NCBI GenBank assembly: GCA_963682025.1
Contig: OY821518.1
Location: forward strand, 143,072,529 to 143,136,528
DNA length: 64,000 nt
Direction of reading: 5' to 3'
From: Cordilura impudica
Taxonomy: Eukaryota; Arthropoda; Insecta; Diptera; Scathophagidae
In this document: positions 1 to 8,820 of the stretch, piece after piece
How the letters are laid out: the number at the start of each line of letters is the position of its first letter
Position numbering within the stretch: position 1 is the stretch's first letter
Made by a program: the position numbers and the translations under genes
Notes under the pieces: model-generated
What the model saw: the letters and a program-made list of their open reading frames with translations, nothing else
Databases searched by the model: none
What the model was told of the DNA's origin: nothing

Positions 1-327
1 TAAATTAATATATTTTTTATTTATATTGAAATAAACTAGAAATATGTACATACAGTGACGATCAAAATTATTACGTTGCATATCACATTCAGAAGTATTG
101 CTCAATATTTTAAATTGCAAAAGAAAATCCAAATTTTTTTTAAACACCATTAATTATTTTCTACTTAAAATGTAACAGATTTTATTAATTGTATTATTAA
201 TAGTTAAGACAATTATAAAGAAAAAATGTATAATGTAACATTTTTGCGCCCTGCAATTTTCATCATAGAAATTATGTTTTCTTCCTGAATATTTAATATT
301 TCGTCCAAAATCCTTTAGCTTTCTTAT

Positions 328-1037
328 AGTGCGTTTACATCTAAGGAAAATCTAGTAGATTTTAGTTGAAATCTATTTCAAAATCATACCGTTTACATCT
401 AACTTTTTTGACATTTTGTGAGATTTTGTTTCCACAACAATAAACAGCTGATTAAAATAAAACATATAAACTAGAAATACCAAAAATAAACAAAACGATA
501 TGAAAATGGAAATATGGAAAATTCAGAAAGGAACAGGATTTATTATTATATTATGCATCAAAAATAAAAAAGTACAAGCTGAAATAGAAATTTTGCGAAA
601 AACATTAGGAATTGTTAAATGTATTGTTTGAACAAAAAAAAAAAACAAGATCACATTTTCCACAATTATTAAAAAGCAGATTTGAATGGGCACATATAAG
701 TATAGAAAATTATAACTTTTCAAACACTAAATATTTTTCAATTATAGATTCGTCATTTTTATTAATAATTAATATTTGATTTCCTTTTTATTTAACTTGT
801 TTGCTTTTGTTTTTGTTTTTAAATGTCAATTTTTCAGTCACTGCGTTGTAATTTTCTACTAAAATATTAAAAAAACACAGTAGTATCATTTGGTAGTGCC
901 CAAGTTTGACAAGATTTTGTGAGATTTTGCTAAAATCTAGTAACGAGCTAGATTTTGTATGGGAAATCTAGTAAAAATGAGCTAGAATGTGCTCAAATCT
1001 CGTATATACTAGATTTTGCTTAGATGTAAACGCACTT
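328..1037. mobile_element. MITE with AGTGCGTTTACAT ends
   Basis: The element begins AGTGCGTTTACATCTAAG and ends with the inverse, CTTAGATGTAAACGCACT. The trinucleotide TTA lies just outside each end (324-326 and 1038-1040), as with PIF/Harbinger-type insertion. Sub-terminal copies of GTTTACATCTAA and of CTAGATTTTG repeat within it. No coding region is visible. It sits inside the Tc1-like element and separates that element's transposase relic from its 3' end, so it is the younger of the two. Confidence 0.7.
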
Positions 1038-1054
1038 TTAATCTGCTGTATTCA

Positions 1055-1557
1055 TTTTGCCATACTATCACAAAAATTTGCCACCATTTCATTGGGAATA
1101 GACTCCGATATATCCTTTACCCGAGTCCATAACTCATTAACTCCTTTTGGCGGTTCAAGATATTTTGCCAGCTTAGATTTGATGTAACTCGAAAATTTTT
1201 CGATTGGGCTCAAATCTGGTGACTATGCTGGCCATTTGAGGGTGGTAAATTTTTGTGTATTCAACCATTCTATAACGATTTTCGCCGAATGTTTAGGGTT
1301 TTTTCGATTGCAACTGGCAAGTTGTTTTGCAAAATTGCTAGGTATTGTTCTTTTTTCGTAATGCCATCAATTTTTATTAATGGCCCGACTCCATTTTTAG
1401 TAATACAACCCCACACCATAATAGAACCTCCACCATGTTTCATTGTTTGGGTAAACTGGTTAGGTGATATTGCGTTGGGGTCTTTAGTCCAGTACCACGA
1501 CCGACCATCGGGCTCAAAACGATTAATTTTGGTTTCGTCTGACCATATAACCTAAAT
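1055..1557 (-). pseudogene. Tc1-like transposase catalytic-domain remnant
   Basis: Read on the minus strand, this stretch encodes the DDE core of a Tc1-type transposase. It has WSDETK near 1530-1548, the second catalytic Asp region, then a GGGSIMVWGC block and a QSPDLSPIENF-like block near 1195-1225 in broken form. These blocks are hallmarks of the Tc1 DD34E family, which cuts and pastes DNA at TA sites. The frame has stops and shifts after the middle block, and the paired-type helix-turn-helix N-terminus is missing. It is a relic with no likely function. Confidence 0.8.
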
Positions 1558-1603
1558 ATTTATACATATTTTTCTGTTTTATTTGAGTTAAAGAGAGTTA
1601 ATT

Positions 1604-1955
1604 GGGCCTATTCCCATTGGCGTTGTCGTTTGAAAACAAAATAAAAACGACAGTTTGGCATCAATGTTGGCGTTCTCGACATGTATCGCAAATATATTGG
1701 TATTCTCCATTTTGAATGAAGATAATGTCGTCGCCATTGTTAGTATCGAAGTTGAAACGACTACAGAAAATTAAATCAAAAATGAAAATAACGACAGTGC
1801 AGCAATTTGAAAAATTAGTATCCGAAATAACTTCTGTCCGATGACTTTTCTTCGTTTCAATATATTTTAAGAATGCCAATTTAGGAACGGAGCGAGGATA
1901 AAGACGAAAACTACATAGAAACTACAATTAAAACGACGACAACGGGAATAGGCCC
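1604..1955. mobile_element. Short MITE with GGGCCTATTCCC ends
   Basis: The left end reads GGGCCTATTCCCATTGG and the right end is its imperfect inverse, CAACGGGAATAGGCCC. About 25 bp pair, including GTTGTCGTTT next to each end. The interior is about 300 bp and non-coding. No target-site duplication can be assigned with confidence. It interrupts the 5' part of the surrounding Tc1-like element. Confidence 0.65.
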
Positions 1956-2175
1956 GAATATATAGTGCTAAAATTGTTACATATGAGTTATTTTACAAAA
2001 ACATGCTCAAAAACTCAACAATATTTTTTTTAGTTTTATCAGTGGAAAGTCAGTCTATACGTAAATAGTTATGAAGTAAAAAATAAATTAGATGCAAATA
2101 CCAAATTAGATGAAAAAACAATGTCAAAGTTCAGTTTTCTACACCATGTAACATTTTTGCTCGTCACTGTATGTA

Positions 2176-3540
2176 CAGTGGTGATCATAAATGAGTACAT
2201 GTTTATACATTGTGCACTTATTGCATAAAAATAAATATAAAGCAAATCCAAAAAAATGTTATTTAATTTATGTTTAATTATTAACAAAATAATTTATAAT
2301 TCAAAACTAAAAGCACGAAGTTCTAAAAAACAAACAAGCAAAATGAAAACAACTCGCATGTACTCAATTGCACAATACAAACACTTTATGCTGAGTACAC
2401 ACGATGGAACATTAAGTGGAACATTCCATTTTTTAATACAAACGATGCAACCAAAAACGAAACTTCACTTCTGCGTGCTGGTTGAATATGCTGCTACTAA
2501 ACAAATATACGCGGAAGAAATTTTTTTAACAAGAGACGAACAGAGTGAGATGACAGCTATTGTTATTATTAAGAGAAGAGATACAATTAATTGATACAGA
2601 ACTTCAATAAACATTTTGTATAAAATGCAATTAATTGATAATTAAAGTCTTAAATAAACATTTCATATAAAATTAAATTTTATATGTACTTCTTTTATTA
2701 TTATAATACTAAATTTTTTTTTAAATTTTATATGAATTCATTAATTGTCTTCAAATTTCGCCATTTTCCTCTCTTTACTCCAATATATAAAACAACATTA
2801 CAGCATGACTGCTCTCAATGAATAAGAGAACAGTAAACATCGATACAGACGATGGAACCTTGAGGTTGGAAACATAAAATATCAAAATAATTTGATATTT
2901 GAGGAACCAAAATTGAAACATGAGTTTTGAGATGAAACATTGCTGCACACGATGGAACATTAAGTAGAATATGACGATGTTCCTGTTAATGTTCCATCGT
3001 GTGTACTCAGCATTAGGGATGATAGTTCAAAAACCCTTAATTCGTACCAAAATCATTTCATTTGGAATACTCTCCCATACACGCTGAACCCGTTGAAAAA
3101 GTTCGTCCAAATTGTTTGATTGAGGTCGGAACTTTGGGCTGGCCACGGCATCAATAGGAAATTTTTCTCGCTAAGCCATTCTTTCACGATTTTGGACTTG
3201 TGCTTTGATCGCCATCCTCTAGAATTATGACTTCTTAAACAGGATTGGCACTCTTATCTACAAAATCGGGAAGATTAGTCTGCAAAATACGCAGATTTTC
3301 TTCCTTCTTCGTTATTCAATCGATCCTTTGCAGTGGTCCAAGATGCCACCATGCAAATCAACCTTATGTCATGACGATCCCTCTACCGCCAGCAATATTG
3401 TTTACCGTTGGATTGTAAGCGATTAAATTTGTATTCTTCTGACCAGATGACACGTTTAAAGTCAATTCTACTGTCCAATTTCTGTGTGCTCTCTGGCAAA
3501 GTTTAACCGCGCCTTAATATTTAGCTACTGCAGGTTTTTT
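2176..3540 (-). mobile_element. Second Tc1-like element, heavily decayed
   Basis: A Tc1-type end, TACAGTGGTGATCATAA, starts at 2174. The matching right end is not visible before the Tudor exon, so the right boundary is a guess. The minus strand from about 3525 to 3030 holds a transposase relic. WSEE stands near 3450, then remnants of the ILQDN-like block near 3225, and WPAQS-like residues near 3140. Many stops and shifts are present. A MITE (2389-3012) has inserted between its left end and the transposase relic. It lies in what is probably an intron of the Tudor gene. Confidence 0.6.
2389..3012. mobile_element. MITE with TGCTGAGTACACACGATG ends
   Basis: Left end TGCTGAGTACACACGATG, right end its inverse CATCGTGTGTACTCAGCA, flanked on both sides by TTA (2386-2388 and 3013-3015). 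A partial extra copy of the end sequence, CACACGATGGAACATTAA, lies at about 2946. A 112-codon open frame at 2256-2594 crosses the left boundary and so is accidental. TTA duplications point to the PIF/Harbinger group, but no transposase is present. Confidence 0.75.
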
Positions 3541-3639
3541 TTTTTGCCGCGGAGATGTAGCCAATATCATTGGCCTAGTCATGACTATAGGTTTATTGAT
3601 TATTAAATATTGACTAAATTTTCTTATCTTCTATTTTAG

Positions 3640-3978
3640 GTATTTTATGTTGATTTTGGTAATACGGAAATTGTACCACTAAGTTGTTTAGCTACATGTA
3701 CTAAACAGCAATTGGAAGATCCTTTAAGAGCAGTTCTATTTCAATTGGCGAATCTTTCTTTAATAACTGAAAATGAAGAAAACAATACTTTTTTGTCAGC
3801 TGTTGATGATCGTTTTGAAAAAGCCATTGAAGCAATGGTGATTATTTTACTTGATGCAACTCTCATTGTCGAGGTGGTAGAACGGCATAACGATGTTTTA
3901 GTTGTTCGTTTAACTGATCAACAGCACGCCGATATACCTAAAATGCTTATTGACTTGGGCGTTGTCAAAAAAGTTTAA
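3640..3978 (+). CDS. Terminal exon of a Tudor-domain protein
   Basis: A good 3' splice site (pyrimidine-rich tract then ATTTTAG, ending at 3639) is followed by an open frame of 112 codons ending in TAA at 3976-3978. It opens with VFYVDFGNTEIVPLSCL, the second half of a Tudor barrel: the YVDFGN-E pattern supplies aromatic-cage residues that bind methylated arginine in Piwi-type partners. The rest resembles the SN-like tail that follows extended Tudor domains. Such proteins work in piRNA biogenesis and germ granules. The exon starts in phase 0. No upstream exon is recognisable in the transposon-filled stretch to the left, so most of the gene lies outside the window. I cannot say which Tudor gene it is. 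Confidence 0.8.
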   Translation, partial: VFYVDFGNTEIVPLSCLATCTKQQLEDPLRAVLFQLANLSLITENEENNTFLSAVDDRFEKAIEAMVIILLDATLIVEVVERHNDVLVVRLTDQQHADIPKMLIDLGVVKKV

Positions 3979-4196
3979 ATTTTAAAATTTTATTATTTTA
4001 AATATTTACTTCGATGTAGTCTGTTACTTATCAAGCTTCGTTTCTACTACACTTTAGATATTTTTTAGATATTTTTTTGTTACTTTTTATATTAAACTTA
4101 ATATTAAGATCGTAGTTTACTTAATATGTAGTAAACCTTGAAGTTGAAGTTTTATAAATTCAGTTAAGTTTTAGCATCTAGTTTGTTTTTGTTTGA

Positions 4197-4202
4197 AATA
4201 AA
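4197..4202 (+). terminator. Poly(A) signal of the Tudor gene (first copy)
   Basis: AATAAA stands about 220 nt after the stop codon, followed by further AATAAAT-like sequence. This gives a normal short 3' UTR. A second AATAAA at 4759-4764 lies at the matching place in the downstream duplicate. Confidence 0.5.
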
Positions 4203-4423
4203 AATTAATAAATAATTTTTAAACTACTAATGTTTTTTATACCCAAATTAAGTTTTTTAAATTCATTTAATATATTAAGGAAGGTAAAATAATTACTTTT
4301 GAGAAGTTAATTAACTTTGTTATAAAAGTGCATTCGAAAAAAAATATGAACGTGTGCTGCCAGTAAACGCAAATTCTTGAGGTGTTGTGATATTCGAGGA
4401 GTTGCGTTACGCGAGCTTGCACT

Positions 4424-4462
4424 GTATATATTTTCTGCATGCATAGACAGTGGAATTCACTT
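4424..4462 (+). promoter_or_regulatory. Candidate core promoter, copy 1
   Basis: TATATATTTT at 4425-4434 is followed about 30 bp later by TTCACTT, which resembles an insect initiator. A GC-rich block, GCGTTACGCGAGC, lies just upstream. The spacing is typical of TATA-containing fly promoters. It is duplicated at 4988-5025. Without transcript data this is inference. Confidence 0.35.
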
Positions 4463-4987
4463 CTAGCAAATCCCACAATTATATTCGCAGTAATTAATAT
4501 CATTATTGAAAGAAATTTAGTGGCGTTAAAAATACCACAAAAAAAATTTAAATTTTAAAATTTTATTATTTTAAATATTTACTTCGATGTAGTCTGTTAC
4601 TTATCAAGCTTCATTTCTACTATACTTTAGATATTTTTTTGTTACTTTTTATATTAAACTTAATATTAAGATTGTAGTTTACTTAATATGTAGTAATCCT
4701 TGAAGTTGAAGTTTTATAAATTCAGTTAAGTTTTAGCATCTAGTTTGTTTTTGTTTGAAATAAAAATTAATAAATAATTTTTAAACTACTAATGTGTTTT
4801 ATACCCAAATTAAGTTTTTTAAATTCATTTAATATATTAAGGAAGGTAAAATAATCACTTTTGAGAAGTTAATTAACTTTATTATAAACGTGCATTCGAA
4901 AAATAAAATATGAACGTGTGCTGCCGTAAACGCAAATTCTTGAGGTGTTGTAATATTCGAGGAGTTGCGTTACGCGAGCTTGCACTG

Positions 4988-5025
4988 TATATATTTTCTG
5001 CATGCATAGACAGTGGAATTCACTT
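4988..5025 (+). promoter_or_regulatory. Candidate core promoter, copy 2
   Basis: Duplicate of the TATA/initiator pair at 4424-4462, with both motifs and their spacing kept. It lies about 100 bp before the candidate start codon at 5126, so it is the likelier of the two to drive the downstream gene. Confidence 0.35.
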
Positions 5026-5125
5026 CTAGCAAATCCCACAATTATATTCGCAGTAATTAATATTATTATTTAAAGAAATTTAGTGGCGTTAAAAATACCA
5101 CAAAAAAAATTTCAGAACCAAAGGA

Positions 5126-5188
5126 ATGCCAAAAAGCAATAATTTATTTGATAATTTGTCTTTTCACGTTCTTCCCAACGCTCTAAGT
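5126..5188 (+). CDS. Candidate first coding exon of a second host gene
   Basis: ATG at 5126 opens 21 codons, reading MPKSNNLFDNLSFHVLPN then three more residues, up to a near-perfect 5' splice site (AAGT then GTAAGT at 5189). The LFDNLSFHVLP string resembles the first strand of a BRCT domain, where an LF-x-x-L-x-F-x-V pattern is common in DNA-repair proteins. That similarity is weak and the call is inference. The following intron would contain repeat family A and the MITE/LTR-element cluster. The exon is too short to be sure of, and no later exon is seen. Confidence 0.4.
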
Positions 5189-5638
5189 GTAAGTATGTAA
5201 ACGAAGTGCAAAATATTTATAAGACACTTTTTTTTTATCTTTCCGACCCCTTCCTGGAATGCTTGTTATTGTATTGAAAACTTCATATATTTGGCTAAAT
5301 AATGACACCAGATAGTTGCTGATGCCCAAATTATAGGCTTCATTATATATCCCTGAAACAATCAGTGTGTTACTACCGGCTGAATCCGATATTATACATA
5401 AAAGAATAAAAAAATTTAGTGAAATATGTATGTACACCTAATAATTAATTTTACGTTAAAAAATAAATTTACTTTTTATTTAACAATTTTTCACTTTTTG
5501 CGGGGAAATTTGTTTTTCATTTTTTGGCGATAAAATATATGATTTATACATTATAAAATAATTTTAGCCCCCAAAATCCCTTAAATCAACCACTGTGCAC
5601 CAGATACAACGAACGATTTAACCGGTCCCAACACACTT
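5189..5638. other. Unassigned AT-rich stretch
   Basis: This holds no recognisable gene or repeat. If the exon at 5126 is real, it is intron. Minus-strand open frames here are short and have no family resemblance. Confidence 0.4.
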
Positions 5639-6395
5639 TTATACCCTATACCACTATGTGGTTTGGGTATAATGACTTTGTGCTGCTGTTTGTAACAACC
5701 AAAAATATTTGACCTAGACCCATCTTTAATTATACCGATCGAATCAGAATCACTTTCTGAGTTGATTTAACAATGTCCGTCCGTCTGTGTGTCCATGTAA
5801 ACCTTGTAATCAAACTGCAGGTCGCAAATATGAATATATTTCGATGAAATTTGGTATATAAGCTTATATCGGCCATGGGACGAACTCTATTGAAATTGGT
5901 GAGAATCGGTCCATGTTCAGACCTAGCCCCCATACAAATTACCCATATGAAATCGACATAAATTGCCATAAGATCCAAATTGTCATATAGATCTTACTCA
6001 AATTGGGTTTGTATGCGTTCATTACATCCATTAATGAGTAGTCCAAAAATGATCCCTTTGACCCCATATAGAGCTGCTTCCCGATCTTCACTTAAATCTA
6101 TTAAAAAACAAAAATATTGCACTGATTCTTCTCAAATTTTGTTTGTATATATTTTTGCAAAATACAAGAGACTTTACCAAACATGATCGGTCCATTTTTG
6201 GACCTAGTCCCTATATAGATATAGCATCCGATATGAACTTTTTCATATCTGCAGCCAAAAAAATTAATAAAAATCCCACTCAAATTTGGTTTTTGCTTAT
6301 TTTCTATGTCCAGTTAGTTGGGTCTAAGAGATAGGGTTTCTAAACGCATGGTATAGGGTATCGTATAGTCGGTCTAGACCAACTATAATTTTCTT
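5639..6395 (+). repeat. Dispersed non-coding repeat family A, near full-length
   Basis: It starts TACCCTATACCACTATG and ends GTCGGTCTAGACCAACT then ATAATTTTCTTACTTG. In between it has GTCCGTCCGTCTG, GGTGAGAATCGGTCCATG and GATCGGTCCATTTTTGG blocks. The same order of blocks recurs at 24817-25247, 42492-43281 (inverted), 48657-49270, 51235-51500, 56625-57160 and, diverged, 45480-45890. No protein is encoded. The uniform block order and the AAGTAAGAAAAT end suggest a non-autonomous mobile element; its class is not determined. Confidence 0.75.
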
Positions 6396-6559
6396 ACTTG
6401 TTTTTTTTTTAAATATTTATAATACCAAAGATTTAAATTTTCTCTTAAAAACAATTAAAAACTGCTTTCAATATTGTTAGCTTCAATACACTGACGCGAA
6501 GATAATACATCTACCCACAAAGAATTATCAGGTTTTTATAATCTGATATGCCAAACTAC

Positions 6560-6770
6560 TTAAGGTGTGTTTACACTATGTGTATTTTCCATATGTAAAT
6601 TCAGTTTTACGATCCATACGTAATTTCGTGTGTGTGTCAAAATTAGCGTTTTACATACGATTCATAATTTTTGCGTTCAAACGTACATATGTATTTCCGT
6701 ATGACATAACCTCTAAATGTAAACAGCTGATTTAATTTGTGAATTTAGAAAAATTTATTGCCAACCGAAT
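6560..6770 (+). repeat. Partial left arm of foldback MITE A (first copy)
   Basis: It starts TTAAGGTGTGTTTACACT and runs through GTAAATTCAGTTTTACG and GAGGTTATGTCATACGG-like sequence (here inverted). About 200 bp match the arm that begins again at 6842. It breaks off into unrelated sequence near 6770. Confidence 0.7.
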
Positions 6771-6841
6771 TGAATTTCGGACTGATTATGATTACAATTC
6801 AGCTGTCTTAACAATAAATATTTTTTCATAATAGAAAATGC

Positions 6842-7059
6842 TTAAGGTGTGTTTATTTTCCATATGTAAATTCAGTTTTACGATCCATACGTAATTCCGT
6901 GTGTGTGTGTGTCAAAATTAGCGTTTTACATACGATTCATAATTTTTGCGTTCAAACGTACATAAATACATACGTACGTATGACATAACCTCTAAATGTA
7001 AACAACAGCTGATTTAATTTGTGAATTTACAAAAATTTATTGTTAAAAATAAAGTTATA
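6842..7059 (+). repeat. Left arm of foldback MITE A, outer part
   Basis: Second copy of the TTAAGGTGTGTTT end. It continues on the far side of the LTR element at 13731-13917, so the arm was about 400 bp before the LTR element inserted. Its inverse lies at 14026-14418. Confidence 0.75.
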
Positions 7060-7372
7060 AGTGAAGAAATCTCTATCGTATTTATTCTGGTAGACTTCCT
7101 CTCGTTGGATATCTCTTTCCAATAAGTAAAACGACTGTGTTCTGTGAGTTAGGCTCTTAAACTAAATTTTATTTCCTACCACCAAGTTTGCGTTGGCTAC
7201 AAAGTGCAACGCAAACATATAACTTAAATTAGCAAAAACGTAAAATATAAAATCGAAGTAGCTGATCGTGCAAATCTAAAACGGCGCGTGTCAACCATAC
7301 GCAGCACCAATACTAAGCTACGTATGAACTAAATGTTGCCATTAGGCAGATCAGAATCAAAGCGTGTTAACT
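7060..7372 (-). repeat. 3' LTR of the gypsy-type element
   Basis: Left-hand LTR copy, which on the minus strand is the 3' LTR and would supply the poly(A) signal. It matches 13417-13730 except at about three sites. Confidence 0.92.
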
Positions 7373-7385
7373 GTTCCCCGTTTTT
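7373..7385 (-). other. Polypurine tract of the gypsy-type element
   Basis: On the minus strand AAAAACGGGGAAC lies directly before the 3' LTR, the position of the plus-strand primer. One pyrimidine interrupts the first part. Confidence 0.5.
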
Positions 7386-7493
7386 AATAAAGGCCGTCCT
7401 CGGTCTTCTTCAAGATTTCTTCCAACGTATTTTTCAAGTTGACTAGCGATCTTCTCTTTCTCCAGCCCCTTATCATTCTGTAAGTCAGATATA

Positions 7494-8819
7494 TCAAGCG
7501 ATGCAACACAATATCACAGAGGTGCTCAAGATAGGTTTCACAGTGATTTCTTTCTTTAACTCATCGAGATGCTGAAGATTTCTAATTTGCATGTCGTGGA
7601 GAAACGGTAGACTGAGAACTTGTTTATGCTCTGTAACCTTTATCATGGGAAGGTTTGGCAATTCGGGAACACTCCCTGGGACCCCAGCCCTATTCACGTA
7701 CGTGATTCCATCGATGATAACTTCACTATCAAAAGTAACCAGGTAAGTGCCATTCACAAGTTCGCTGTTACCGAGATTTTCAATCACCTCTGCGATCGCA
7801 TTGTTGATAATGATAATGCCATCATCCACTACCATTACTTTCTTAAGATCGTCGAACTGAGTGTTACATTCGGCAGATGTCCCAAATACTAGTTGTTGAG
7901 CACAAGTGGTAACGTTTTGAAATTTGCAAAAAGTGGACGAGATTGCTGTCCTGCAGCTTTCGACTGAGAGTACCTGATTGCCACATTTTGCCACCTTGTT
8001 GCCTCCCTCGAAAGAAATTATTTTTTGCTGGTGGGAGACAGGGAACAGATCTATTCTCTTGCATAGCTGCTTGGGTCTAGGAAATTTAATAACAAATTGT
8101 AAAATATCATTATTTTGGTAAATCTTAATGCTACTGATACTCATAACTTCCGACACACTAGTGTCTGTAAAGCTTCCATTCTTCACCAGTGACTTCACTT
8201 CCTCGCTATCAAGTATTGCGAGATCTATAACTTTTACCTTCGCTAAACTAACAGATAAAATTAAATTCTGCAAATTTATAATCGAAATTCTATTTCTGGC
8301 TAAAAGTGTTTCGTACAATTTATCAGTGTTCATCCTATCTTTTTCTTTTTCAGCTGCGATTACCTGGTTTACCGTGTCCGTCAGTTTCTGAAGTTGTTGG
8401 TCGATTCTAGTGTTGATATCTATTTGTCTGTTGTTTGCTTCCACCAGCTGCTCTTGTCTAAACTTGCTCTCTTCAAAGTCATCGAAGTCAGGAGTGCCTG
8501 CTACTACCTTCAGGGCAGTTCCTAAGATGTTTAAACTTCTGGCATGTCTGTGGTGGATTCGTAGGGCTGAGAGCAATGTAGCCATATGGTTAATATCTGA
8601 TTCCAAAATTATTTTCATATGAGACTGTGGGAAGAGATCAGACAATTCGGTTGTTTCCTTAATGAGTCCGTCGTATAAAGTCAAGTTGGAAGAGTGTTTT
8701 AGGTAACCATAATCATCCCAAATAATTATATCGCCATCATATATCGGGATGTAGTTTGAATGAGAGTAGTCGATGATCTTGCCTGCTATCGGTAAATAAA
8801 GAAAGTTGTTTAGAGCCAT
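7494..8819 (-). pseudogene. env: Envelope-type ORF3 of the gypsy-type element, C-terminus broken
   Basis: A 441-codon frame in the position of env. A basic site (HHRHAR) near residue 92, followed by a hydrophobic stretch starting SLNILG, matches the cleavage/fusion-peptide layout of insect errantivirus envelopes, which are related to baculovirus F proteins. A helical, charged stretch follows (about residues 120-165), then a cysteine-rich outer region. No clear signal peptide opens it; in this group env is made from a spliced RNA. The C-terminus ends in a short hydrophobic string without a full membrane anchor and cytoplasmic tail. A charged open stretch continues in another frame to about 7390, so an indel near 7500-7560 is likely. 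Confidence 0.8.
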
Positions 8820-8820
8820 G

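Larger units (their letters stand above)
53..2169 (-). mobile_element. Tc1-like DNA transposon, degenerate, with two nested MITEs
   Basis: The ends are inverted copies: the left reads CAGTGACGATCAAAAT and the right, reverse-complemented, CAGTGACGAGCAAAAAT. TA lies outside both (51-52 and 2170-2171), the target used by Tc1/mariner elements. The decayed transposase lies on the minus strand inside. Two smaller inverted-repeat elements (328-1037 and 1604-1955) have inserted in it, which accounts for roughly half of its length. The N-terminal DNA-binding part of the transposase is not recognisable, so the copy is non-autonomous. A second Tc1-like end starts only a few bases to its right, at 2176. 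Confidence 0.8.
3973..5110. repeat. Tandem duplication of the 3' UTR and intergenic interval
   Basis: Two head-to-tail copies, about 3973-4540 and 4543-5110, match almost base for base, with a period of about 563-573 bp and a few indels. Copy 1 starts at the Tudor stop codon. Copy 2 ends about 15 bp before the candidate ATG at 5126. Each copy holds AATAAA, a TATA-like box and the GCGTTACGCGAGC block. The high identity points to a recent duplication. Confidence 0.9.

Noticed and set aside
2256..2594. 112-codon + frame
   Set aside because: It crosses the left end of a MITE (2389) and matches no protein, so it is accidental.
7620..8622. Plus-strand frames opposite the env-type ORF
   Set aside because: Antisense shadows of 7494-8819. 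No start context or similarity.
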